Shown here: piece after piece, positions 47,523 to 57,813 of the stretch
Layout of the letters: every line of letters starts with the position of its first letter
Position numbering within the stretch: position 1 is the first letter of the stretch
Origin: Bullera alba
Taxonomy: Eukaryota; Basidiomycota; Tremellomycetes; Tremellales; Bulleraceae
Assembly: GCA_001600095.1 (NCBI GenBank)
Contig: BCIX01000002.1
Span: 496,001-560,000 of the forward strand
DNA length: 64,000 nt
Direction: 5' to 3'
The notes under the pieces: generated by a model
Databases searched by the model: none
What the model saw: the letters and a program-made list of their open reading frames with translations, nothing else
Told to the model about the DNA's origin: nothing
Translations under genes and position numbers: made by a program

Positions 47523-48781
47523 ATGGGCGCAACAATACCATCGCTGGCCTCCATGGCCAACACGGCAACCCGATTCTTCAAGCCAATGACGGCGACCTCG
47601 AGAGGAGTGCATCACTCACCATTCTCTACGGCCAAGTCCACTCGACAAACTCGAAGCTTCATGCCGTCCCTGCCGCAGGTCTTCAATGCTCCGCCGCCAC
47701 CCTCGGCACCTACTCTCAGCCAGTTCGTGCCGCCGCCAAACCCCCGTTCATCCTGGACCTATTCGAGTCCTGGCAGCATATCGGAGAAACGTAGAGCCGA
47801 AGCCATGGTGAAGCTGCCCGACAACGACTGGTACGTGTACACCAACAGAGCCAGCACGATCAAGGATCAACTTGAAGGAACTCGCATCCTCTCGAGTGTA
47901 CTGGAGCTGGTCAAGACTTTGACCGCGGACCAAGTCAGTCAAGCTCTGGGCAAGAAGATTGACGAACAGTAGGTCTTTGACCTGATGTCGAAGGTGTTAG
48001 CAGACGCTTATGCTTGGGTATAGGGAGTTCAACCTCGAGTTCACCCCCGAAGACCCAGAGGCTGCAGCGTACAAGGTAGCCGTGGCCTCTGAGCTCGTCA
48101 AGCAGATCTGGGACGAGAAGACACTCGACGATGCGTGAGAGATGTCGATCTGCAGTGCGAAAATGCTGGCTGACATGGACCGCAGCGACAATTTTGTTCA
48201 CAAGCGAGACTTGGAAGCCCAGAACCGCTCATTGTACCCCAGCGATGAAGAGTGGGACCTTGACCCAAACGGTACCCATTTGTCCCGAAGTTCTGGCCCC
48301 TAGTCAGTATCCACTTTGTTGCGCTCATGACCATCTGCTGACTGTATCTCATCGTAGCATGAGGGAAGGAATCGAGATCAGCAGAAACGGCACTGTCCAG
48401 CCAGTCAACACTTCTAGGCCAAGCATTCTCCAGCAGTACAATGGTCTCAAGCAGAACTACTTTGGGGACAGCAAGGCGCCTCGAGAGAGAATCATCAGCA
48501 ACTTCAGCAACGCCCTACAGGAGCTGATGTACGATGTCCATCGACAATGGTCCGATGCTGCATTCACGTCCGATGACGAGAGGGGAAACATTCAAACCGA
48601 GGTCGAGACGATCAGAAAGAAACTTGTCGCTCGGTTGGACGCCTCTCTTGACATCATGAGGGAAAGCGCTCGCGACCTCTCTTACCCCAGCAAGTTCGCA
48701 CGAAGAAGAGATCCGTACTACCACCGACTCACTGGGACCAACATCATCCCCTCGTTGCCCTCCGTCGCTCTATCAGCCTAG
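47523..48781 (+). CDS. Unrecognised protein with a mitochondrial-type N terminus
   Basis: Not recognised. Exons starting at ATG 47523 join over three introns (donor GTAGGT after DEQ; GTGAGA after DDA; GTCAGT after SSGP) into a single frame of about 355 residues ending at 48781. The first 50 residues are rich in Arg, Ser, Thr and Ala with almost no acids (MANTATRFFKPMTATSRGVH, STRQTRSFMPS), the composition of a mitochondrial presequence. A Pro-rich linker follows, then a mostly helical, charged body: NDWYVYTNRASTIKDQLEGT, LVKTLTADQVSQALGKKIDE, YPSDEEWDLDPNG, QYNGLKQNYFGDSKAPRERI, and RKKLVARLDASLDIMRESAR. There is no membrane helix, no Cys pair and no nucleotide-binding motif. A soluble matrix protein is my best inference. 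Confidence 0.7.
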
Positions 48782-49012
48782 CCTGTGAGCACGCTTATCC
48801 AGGTTATCCGGTCAGGTTTGCGCATTCTTGGGATATAGGTCAGATTCGTGGTTAAAGGAGAGGCAGAGGGAGGAGTTAAGTCGTGGTCGAGGTCACAGTC
48901 GAGGTATGAAGTAAACACAGTCATGTCGTCGTAGAACTATGCATAGCATGACTGAGATCGATACATTCCCCTGGGCCTATGTGGCATATCATACAAAACC
49001 TTGTCGTTGCCG

Positions 49013-51352
49013 TTACACAGACTGCTTGAACTCCAACTGGCTGACTATGAGTGGCCAGACTGAGAAATATCAGCTCAATTCGCGATTTGACATCGCACAC
49101 TCACCATCCTCAAATCCGACATGTTTTCCGAGTCTGATCTGCTGCCAAATCTGAGTCATCGTCTCTGACTTCTTGATATCCGCCCAGTGCTTGAGGAAGA
49201 ATGCCACTTGGACCTAAAATCCGACGTCAGGTTTTCCCTACTGCGAGTCATAGAAGCACTGCTCACCTTCCTGACTTCGTCAAATGTGGAGGAGAAGCGT
49301 GAGAATACCTCTGCGGGAATGTTCTGCGAGGTGAGTTCCGAGCATATATGCTGATATGCTCGCAGACGCAGCGCAGGCAGGTCCAGCTTGTCTGCCAGTC
49401 TGTATATCGCTTTCGCACTGACCGGCCGGGGTCCAACGGGGTCTGGATCATCGGGTGTCGAGCTGATCCCGTGTTCATCTGTCCACTGCCTGATCCACTC
49501 TTTCCGGCTCTGAGGTTCTGGTGCACCGTGGAATGAAGCTGTTGACCCTGATCGCGAATGTGATCGAGTCGAGGGTCCTGTTGGGAATGACGAAGCTAGG
49601 GGAGCAAAGTATATCACGTCTGTGTATAGCTGGTGTCACGTCAGTCCAAGTAGCGATTATCTGCAACTCACCCAATATAAGACTGCCCACCAGGTGCTCC
49701 AGGCGGCGTCTCTAATCATAACTTTGCTCTTCTTTGGGCCAAGAACCGGTCCACTTGTCGATGGTCTCGCCGCAGCGGGAACGACCGACGGCACCTCTCG
49801 CTTACTTGGTGGTTCAGATACTCTCTCCTCTTCGACAGAAGCGTCTGCGTGACCTGTCGTGCCTTGAGCGGTTGCACCTTCCTCCACTTCCATCTCGCCG
49901 ATGGTACTCTGCCCACCAGCTTGATCGGTATCGCCAGGCGGGGTTGATTCTCGCGGCGAAGGCGGCATGGGCTGATCGGCCTCGGCCTCAGATCCGCGAC
50001 TTGAGGTCGTCGTTAGGTCATTGTTGGAGGCTGGAGTATCGTCGGATGCTTCATCCTCCATGTCCGAGTCGGACAACGAGTCAAAGTCATCGTCACTGTC
50101 GTCCTAATGAGGCTGGTAAGCTTCTGAGGTACTATATCTCAGCCGTCGCGCACCTCGTCAACGACCCCGTGTTCTTCTCGAAAGCCAGAGCCAAACATTG
50201 CTTGGAAGTAATCACATCTAACCAACAGCTTCTTGTTCGCGTAAATCCTCTTTGCCTTCGTTTTGCGGCCAGTGTCCACCGAGAGCCCGTTCCTTCGATG
50301 TGTTTGAGCCGGGATCACAAACTCGATGTCGGAATACACTGCTTCCGTTAGTAAGAATCCAGACCCGATGGGATGGGCTAGTATGGGCTAAGTATTGTCC
50401 GCTTACATGGGTCATCCAGGAGCGCGCCAACCGAGTTGATGAGATCCTTCGGCACAACCTTCTTCACACCACCTCCAGCCGCTGTTCCACCTGCAACGCC
50501 GCCGCTAGCTCCGTTGCCGCCAGCCCACTCGCTCAAACCCCCTCCACTGCCTACTGGACGTCCGTTCACTGTGGTATTTGGCGTGACGAATGGGTTGGCG
50601 GGTGGCAATCCCAGACCTAGCCAGTAGCCTGCCGGAGGTTGTGGCTGTGCTTGGATCGTGCATGTGATGACGAAGCCATCGGAGGCCAGGACTGTCGGAT
50701 GGGAGAATAGAGTGTCTCGTTTGGCGAACTGCTGCCAACCCCAGTTCGCAGTCTTGACCGCAAACGTATGATCTGAAGCGTCCTTGGTGGCTATGGTAGC
50801 GATCTTGCCGGTTCTTTCATCAGGTACGAGTGACTTGACCTCGAATCGGAACCACCAGATCCCCTTTCTCGTCCATTTCGATCCTATGCCCTCATCACGC
50901 TCCTGTGCCGTGGGCTGCGTACCGTCAGTGGTGCACCAGGGTGACTTGAGCCCGTGCGTGACTCACAACGCATGAGAGATATAGACTGGCGAACTCCCCG
51001 CCTTGAGCCCCCGAGTTCGGATACCACAGCACCTCCCAGAGATTGTCCGCGTCGCCAAAGATCGCAGACTTGACGCACTTCCTATACCGATCTCAGCAGG
51101 AGCTCACGATGACCGTCGTGGACATACGATTTCACATCTCCCTTGGTCGAGTCATACATCGCCTTGAGGCCTGAAAGCCTCCATTCCAGGCATACAGACG
51201 TGCTCTCCGCATACTCGAGGGGCGTCGGGTCGGCGACTGATGGCGTGGTCGGATTGACCACTACTTGGCGGTCAGCTTCTGGGATTTGAGCCTCAATGGG
51301 GCTCACCTTGCGCATGCTCTCTTGGCGCATATGGTGGTGGTACTCCAGCCAT
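49013..51352 (-). CDS. MATH-BTB domain protein
   Basis: Such proteins usually act as substrate adaptors for Cullin-3 ubiquitin ligases, the MATH domain holding the substrate and the BTB domain binding Cul3. The ATG at 51352 (MAGVPPPYAPREHAQ) is read across two introns into a MATH-like domain: CLEWRLSGLKAMYDSTKGDV, DADNLWEVLWYPNSGAQGGE, KGIWWFRFEVKSLVPDER and FAVKTANWGWQQFAKRD. A Gly-rich linker follows. The BTB domain starts near LINSVGALLDDP with CSDIEFVIP, KLLVRCDYFQAMFGSGFREE, then a disordered acidic insert of about 140 residues (DDSDDDFDSLSDSDMEDEAS and on) interrupts the fold before WSTWWAVLYWIYTD and IYRLADKLDLPALRLRAY, its second half. It ends LEFKQSV at 49013. The large insert within the BTB fold is the odd part; without it, the size is normal. 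Confidence 0.88.
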
Positions 51353-51653
51353 AGTGTCTAGTGTTTAGCTATGCTACTTGCTGCCGCCAACGAACCAGGA
51401 TGGGAGGGGTATGGGGCCGAGAAGCACAATGGCTTCGAGCATAGGCACCGTTAGGCACCGTTCGGCTATGACGGCGGCTGAAACACGTGACGACACGTGA
51501 CGAGCGTTCGAGGATCCTGTAGCGAGATGCTGGATGTTGCTGCTGGATTCAAAGTTGATGTTGATAAGCGATTTGTCTATCTTGCCTTTACCTCGCGTAG
51601 AGCTTTCAGAGAGCACTGGTACAGGTACAATCATCCTAGACTGCACTCGAATC
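51353..51653. promoter_or_regulatory. Divergent promoter with paired E-boxes and a doubled 10-mer
   Basis: 301 bases separate the MATH-BTB and membrane-protein starts. Two CACGTG boxes lie at 51484-51489 and 51494-51499, each in a CACGTGACGA-like context and exactly 10 bp apart, one helical turn. Just to their left, the 10-mer taggcaccgt is repeated head to tail at 51442-51461. Binding by a fungal bHLH factor is inferred. Confidence 0.5.
51442..51461 (+). repeat. Tandem duplication of a 10-mer
   Basis: Two perfect adjacent copies of taggcaccgt in the shared MATH-BTB/membrane protein promoter. Whether it is a binding site pair or a slippage product cannot be told here. Confidence 0.7.
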
Positions 51654-52588
51654 ATGGCTCTGCTTCGCCCTCTGCACCCCTCAGTCGCACGACAACGGTT
51701 GAAATCCAACCTCTTCTTCCTCTTCCTCGCCTGGACAGCCACGACCATCTTCACGCCATTCACGACTCTGGTCCGTGGAAGCATATGGCTGATAGATGAG
51801 AAACTGGGATCTGGATCACTCATGGCCTGGACGTGGTCGCTCCTGGGTAAGTCGCGGGAGTACTATAAGATCCTGGTTTGAAATCGCTGATTCATATCTC
51901 AATTGTGTAGAGTATGCCTTGTTTAGTCTGTTCAGCTGGAACATAATAGAAGCCAGCTATACGATATACTCGCCCCCGCCTATCTCTTCGATAGCCCTCG
52001 AAGATGCTGTGAAGCGGAGCTTCGCGCCTGTCAAGCCTTCGTCTCCACTGGTGAGTCAGCGAACCCGATTACGGGCTGCTCGTATAGTGGCCTGCCCGAG
52101 TCCCATCATCGGCTACTACGCACTACTACGCAACTTTTCTCGTTGTCTCGACGCTCTGGCTGATACATGTCCAGACACGACCATACCCAACTCCGGAACG
52201 CTCAACAGCATCTCCGTTATCGAGATCTATCGTTCCTAGAACCCTACCTACTTCCACATCAAACAACCAGCTCTCCACCCCTTCTCGCCCTTCACAACAG
52301 CTCTCGGCCCCAGGTTCAGCCCATGGTGCTTCGCCTTTATCTTCCAGCACGGCGAAAATGCTGAATCTGCCTCGGTCGTCGACCTCAAGTTCCAATGGAC
52401 TGTTTTACGATCCAAACGGGAACAATTCGCCATCCAAAGCTGCAGGGGTGACAAGGGAACAGGATCAGCAGCAGTCCAGTGCTTCTGGGCCGGGAGGCGA
52501 CTTTGTGATGGTAGATCGGGAAGAGAGGGAGTGGGTCGACAATGCCTGGATGGGTGTTAGAGGGAGAGGAGGGCAATTGGGCATGTAG
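51654..52588 (+). CDS. Small unrecognised membrane protein with two hydrophobic helices and a disordered tail
   Basis: No family recognised. Exons 51654-51846, 51911-52050 and 52175-52588 join in phase to 248 residues. The N terminus MALLRPLHPSVARQRLKS is basic. The first hydrophobic helix is LFFLFLAWTATTIFTPFTTL; a short hydrophilic loop (GSIWLIDEKLGSGS) leads to the second, MAWTWSLLEYALFSLFSWNI, read across an intron. From about residue 90 the chain is Ser/Pro/Thr-rich and disordered. It ends with the acidic-aromatic stretch DFVMVDREEREWVDNAWMGV and a Gly/Arg tail, which may be a protein-binding motif. An integral membrane protein with both termini on the same side is the simplest reading. 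The third exon's acceptor is the least certain junction. Confidence 0.65.
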
Positions 52589-52802
52589 ATATGTAGCATC
52601 AGCATCATGGACATCTCAGTCAATCTCAAAGCTCTAGATCCGGCTTGTGCAACCGTTGCCACTTGTCATTAGTCTCTTGCTCGTCGTCACTGCTCAACAG
52701 GTCTTTCAACCAGAAACCCGGAGATTTGTTGACAGAGATTTGATTCCGTTCGTCATGTTCACTTCGTTCTCTGTCGCGTACTAGCTATATTTCAAGGTAG
52801 CC

Positions 52803-54166
52803 ATGATAGATCACAACCCCAACATGGCGATCCAACTCTCCGAAGCGGGTCCCTCGAGACCCCCAAGTCCCTCTTCGAGCCGTTATGCACTGACACACGA
52901 GCTCAAAGCGCATCGCCGCGCGGTAACTTGTCTTCGTTTCTCGCCTGACGGAGAGGTCCTGGTTTCAGGTGGTGAGTAGTCGAACAGCTACAAGCTCGAT
53001 CCAGAATTGACCGGCATGTAGGCGCCGATGGATATCTCCACTTCTGGTGGGCCAGAAATGTGCTTGGGCCGGAGCATTGACTGATCAAACCCGTTACAGG
53101 AATCCTTCGACGGGCGAGCATCAACGGTCATCACGAGCCCACAGAGCTGGTGAGCCATCGTCGCTCTACAACCCACACAAGCCGGTATTGACAGGACGAA
53201 TCAGGGATCAATGACTTGACCATCTCGCCGGACTCACTATACGTTGCTACGGCATCCGACGACGGTACGATCAATGTCAATCTATTACGGCCGGGTCCCT
53301 CTTCTGTTCGGCATCCACCCCCCTTACGCCAGCTCAAAGCGCACACTGCTCCGGTACTCAGTGTAGCCTTTTCACCCAAGTCGAACATTTTGGTCAGTGG
53401 GTCCTTTGACGAGAGCGCCATTATATGGGATGTCAAGGGCGGTAGTCCATTAAGGGTGCTGCCGGCGCATTCGGAGGCAGTGTGGACAGTGGGCTGGGAT
53501 AATGAGGGTGGTATGGTCCTGACGGGCAGTACGGATGGATTGATGTGAGCCCGGAGTTGGAGTAATGCGGAAGCTGGGCTGACATGAACCAGACGTTTAT
53601 GGGACGCTCACTCTGGGCAATGCCTGAAGACCTTTGACAACGACACGAATAGCCCAGTGTACGTAGACCTGCACTCTGGTTGTCGACCGATGCTGACCAC
53701 ATTCAGATCTTCCGCCTCTTTCACGCCATCATCCTCCTACCTGCTCGCTGCGACTCTGTCATCAACGCTTCGCGTGTATAACATCACCAACGGCAAGGTA
53801 CTGAAGACATTGCGGGCGCCAACCGACTTTGTCTCTGAGAAGTTCCCTTGCCCCGCGCTCTGCTTTCCTGCAGTGACAGAAACCCATGCCAATGGTGACT
53901 TCATGGCGATGGACGTTGACGAGACATCAACGGCTAAGGCGCTGCCGTCACGAAAAACCGGCAAAGAAGCCTGGGTAGCGAGTGGATCGGAGAATGGTAA
54001 GACAGTCATATGGGAGCTGTCCTCCAGGCAGGTACTACAGGTTCTCGAGGCGCAGAACTGCAATACGCCAATAGTCGCTGTAGCTGTCAGTCCGGATGGG
54101 CGGTGTATAGCCACTGGCACTTTGGAGCCAGACAAAACGATACGCCTGTGGTCTATCCGATCCTAG
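52803..54166 (+). CDS. SWD3: WDR5/Swd3-type WD40 protein, probable COMPASS subunit
   Basis: WDR5/Swd3 is the propeller scaffold of the Set1/COMPASS H3K4 methyltransferase. Exons from ATG 52803 join over four introns to about 350 residues with seven blades: AHRRAVTCLRFSPDGEVLVS, AGINDLTISPDSLYVATASD (acceptor TCAG just before it fixes the phase), HTAPVLSVAFSPKSNILVSG, HSEAVWTVGWDNEGGMVLTG, RLWDAHSGQCLKTFDND, SYLLAATLSSTLRVYNITNG, and the last, CIATGTLEPDKTIRLWSIRS, which matches the characteristic WDR5 ending. A non-conserved insert (about 30 residues, NGDFMAMDVDETSTAK and on) lengthens one blade. WD40 proteins are easy to misassign, but the ILAATLxxTLR and LExDKTIRLW features favour WDR5/Swd3. 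It lies 299 bp upstream of SNT2 on the same strand. Confidence 0.82.
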
Positions 54167-54465
54167 CATTTGTCTCATAGGCTTCGCATCCTTGTACAGT
54201 ACATACAGCCTGCAGATGGTGGACATGTACGAGTATCGCACAGAAGTTACATCAGTCGCCGCGCTTCGAGCTTCGGTGCCAGCTCGTTCGCCTCTAATTT
54301 ACGGCTCAACCCGGTCCATTCTTGATCTTGGTTTACAACATATTTCATCTCCTGCACTCATCTCTGTTTTGACGTCAACGGCCTCTGTAGCTCGCAAAGG
54401 TCCACAGGGCGAAGGGGTCGATCATCTACTCAGGAATCGAGAGGACCGCTCTCTCGAGAGCATCC

Positions 54466-57400
54466 ATGACTCTTCACAAAGCGTCGGCCAAGCTCGCAAA
54501 CGGGGAGACTATCGTGCCCGGCGGTTCGTACTTTGCAGCAGTAACTGAGCTGATTCCTCTCCAGAACACGTCTATGTATCGCCCCCATGGTCCGAGAGAG
54601 ATGGTTCGTTGACCAAATCTGCCTCTGTACTGACCCTGCAGGCACCCCATACATCGTGGCAAGGATCATCGAGTTTCTGCCGCCAAACTCGACGCCGCGA
54701 AAAGGAGCTCGACCGCAACACGCCTCTGAGCTCAACGTCCGATTGTCCCTGTACTATCGGCCAAGCGACGTAAGCTATCCTTCACGCCATTGTATCCTGA
54801 CACGAGTGTGATAGATCTCTGGCCGGAACGTATCCGACTTTAGGCTGCTGCTCGCGGCGATACACACCGACATCCAACCACTATCCAATGTCCGGGGTAA
54901 ATGTTACGTCCGACACAAGGACAGACTTGACGACGTTCTCGCCTGGAAACGACTTCCCGATCATTTCTACTTTGTCAAATTCTTCGATCCATACATCAAG
55001 CGAGAGTACGAGGTGATCAGGACGGAAAATGTCCACAATAGTATGTCAACAGCGTTAGGCGCCAGCTAATCTGCCAAGTCCCGCCTCACGTCAAAGAATC
55101 GCTGCTACAGAGGTACGAATACCTGGTGACTGAACGTGAGATGGTCGCCGACCTCACCGACTCCTTCCGAGCCTGTTGCGTATGTGACAAGTGGGCAGCA
55201 TCTCAAGAATCCGTCAAGTGCGAGTGAGTATGACCCACCTCTACCCCTCGCTGAACAGTCAAAGGGCGTGCAAAAAGCATTACCATATGACCTGCCTGTC
55301 GCCTCCGTTATTGGCCAAACCTGCCAAGGGTTATTCTTGGGTATGCGTACCTTGTTCGCTTCAGCGGCGTAAAGATGTGGCCGAGCAAAAGTTCCACTAT
55401 GCCAGCACCACTGCGCCGAGAGCCAAAGCGGCTGTTAAGGCAAAAGAGCCGACTGGTAGTCGAGCCAACTCCAACCGACCCGACGTGACCTATCGCGGCT
55501 GGCCATTTAGATACTTTGGGTAAGTCTGTCCTGTGGTTCTTTGCTAATGCCAGCTTGTACACCCGAGCGGAAGACACGGTCGACCCCGACGACCTGATCT
55601 TCCCCAAGGCTGCAACAAGAGTAGGCACAAAGTTCCAAGCCAATGTGCCATCCTGGGAAGAGCAACAAGAAGCAGAGACCCACGAGATGGAAGCAGGGCC
55701 TTCGAGGCACATCGGATGTGAGTATATGGGAGGGGCGTGCGCTGATCAGGATAGTCGAGCGTGGTCACGATAATGGAGAGAGAAAGCACGAATCGACCAT
55801 CGATGTGCTCTCCACTCCAAGTACTGGACGTGAGTAATGTGTGCTCGACGAGGCTGACATATAGTGGACACTTTCATGCAGAACGCTGCCAAGCTGTCAC
55901 TGCCGGTCCCGGCTTGGGACGTCGAGAGGCTGAATCGCTCGGCCATTTCATACACAACACTTGGACCAGACCGTGGGATGAAAGCTCTGACATCACTCAA
56001 GCTTGCGGACTATCGTCCAATCATAGTGAGTCATTCAACGTAGTGCTCCGCTCACCTACAGTTCAACGAGAAAGAGATATCCGTCTTCGAATCGCAGCTC
56101 GAGGAGAACGGTGGTTTGGACGCGTATAGGGCAGGCAAGCAACTGTCTAAACGCCCGGCAGAAGTGCTGCGCTTCTCGTACATCTGGAAGAACAAGAAAC
56201 TCAAGGTCGAGAATGAAGCTCTCCGGGCGCATCTCAAGGTCAACACGACACACGCGAAGCAGAACAAGACGCTCGGCGCACCATCGCTGGGCCGGATCCG
56301 CGCCTCGAACCAATCAGACGTTGGAAGCGACGACGACATTTCGCTCTATGGCGCCGAAACGCTGAGCAAACCTCAGTGCGCTGCCTGCTCAACGAGGCTG
56401 TCTGAAGTGTGGTGGAAGTGCCCTAGGACTGTACCTGGTGTCGCGATGTGCGAGACCTGCGGGTGAGTCAATCAGCTAGAGTCGGTGTTGACCTTGCAGT
56501 GCGAATTACCGAAAGTATGGTGTGATTCAGTTCACTAAAGCAGAAGACAGCAAGCGAGTTGGCGGCGACTCCAAGAAGGAGCAGTCAAAGAAGAAGGTGA
56601 GCTCACTGGCAAAGTCACCGCTGACGGGCAGATTGAGAATGGCGCTGCGGTACCACCACCTCCGCCCCCAAAGCTGCCGCCCTGTGCCTGCTGTCGCAAG
56701 ATGGAACCCAAAGCGACAATGGCAAGGTGCAAGACATGCACGTTCTCTGCCCATGCCGGTTGTTATGGCATTCCACCGGAGAGTATGGGTCCCGAATGGG
56801 AATGTGAACTGTGCGCAAACTTGACACAAGAAGAGAGTCATTTGGTGGGTGATCATTTCGGAACTCCGCTGACTCCAGCAACCTACTTGCGTCTTGTGTC
56901 CCCGTGACCTTGCTGCTGTGCGAGCTCTGAACAAGAGTAAAAAGCCCGCAGCGGACTTTGACCTCTTGAGCGCACTCAAGCCGACTGAAGGGTGCCAGTG
57001 GGCTCATATCCTATGTTCTGTGTGGATGCCCAATGTGGTATACACCAAGCCTCAGGTTCTCAAGCGAGTAGAAGGGATCACAACCCTTCCTCGTGAGAGA
57101 TGGGAAGAGGTGAGTTCTGCACTGGACGAGCCCGGGCTGACTCGCAGACGTGTTCACTTTGCGGTCTGGAAGATGGTGCTTTGATTGACTGCTCTGAGTG
57201 CGCGGTGCAATTCCACGCTGCGTGCGCGTGGACAGCTGGTCACAAATTTGGCTTCTCCTTTAGCTTGGTGAGGGGACCGTTTGCCTATGTCGATTTACGC
57301 GGTGCTGATAATCTACAGGCAAAACCTGGGAAGAAAGAAGTTGTCACCGTGGTCGACTTCAAGGAATCACAAGGGGTCATGCACGCCGGATGCTGGTGTA

Positions 57401-57787
57401 AAGGCCACGACATGGAGGGAAAGACCGTGTACGACATGTACGAGCTGGATCCTGATCAGAACGAGGTGAGTACCGGTATGGCTCAAAAGAGGCTCGTCGC
57501 TCATGAGGACCTAGACGGCCTTGCAAATCTATGTCAACTCGTACAAGACGTTGCCGCAGGACAACTCGTTTGCCCTACTGCGCAAAGCCACGAGATTGGA
57601 CCAGGTCACAGTCCATGCCAATCCTGAGCCAGAGCAGGTGGTCAAAGTGTGTGCGGATTGTGGCATCGACGTATCGCCCCGTTGGCACGACGTCGCCTCG
57701 GACGCCATGGAAGTAGACGGAGTGGACGGGAGGTCGCTTGTCAATCAGAGTCAGATCTGCCATCAGTGCTGGTTCAATCGCGACTAG
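54466..57787 (+). CDS. SNT2: Snt2-type BAH-PHD chromatin protein
   Basis: Snt2 is a histone reader that in budding yeast forms Snt2C with the KDM5-family protein Ecm5 and Rpd3, and in fission yeast is found with Lid2. The ATG at 54466 (MTLHKASAKLANGETIVPG) leads over short introns into a BAH domain (EHVYVSPPWSERDGTPYIVA, CYVRHKDRLDDVLAWKRLPD). PHD1 follows (CCVCDKWAASQESVKC, HYHMTCLSPPLL). A SANT-like segment reads FNEKEISVFESQLEENGGLD and SKRPAEVLRFSYIWKNKK. Next come a GATA-like zinc finger (CAACSTRLSEVWWKCPR, CETCGANYRKYG), PHD2 (CACCRKMEPKATMARCKTC) and an extended PHD (CVLCPRDLAAV, WAHILCSVWMPNVVY, CSLCGLEDGALIDCSECAVQ, HAGCWCKGHD). The last exon ends with further Cys pairs at a stop at 57787, 26 bp from the eIF3b stop. 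Domain order matches fungal Snt2. Confidence 0.92.
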
Positions 57788-57813
57788 AGATGCATTGCAC
57801 TTGATGTACGAGT

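Noticed and set aside
46997..47794. Plus-strand open frame of 265 codons
   Set aside because: It overlaps the four-exon gene starting at 47523 in another register, has no family resemblance, and covers leader sequence.
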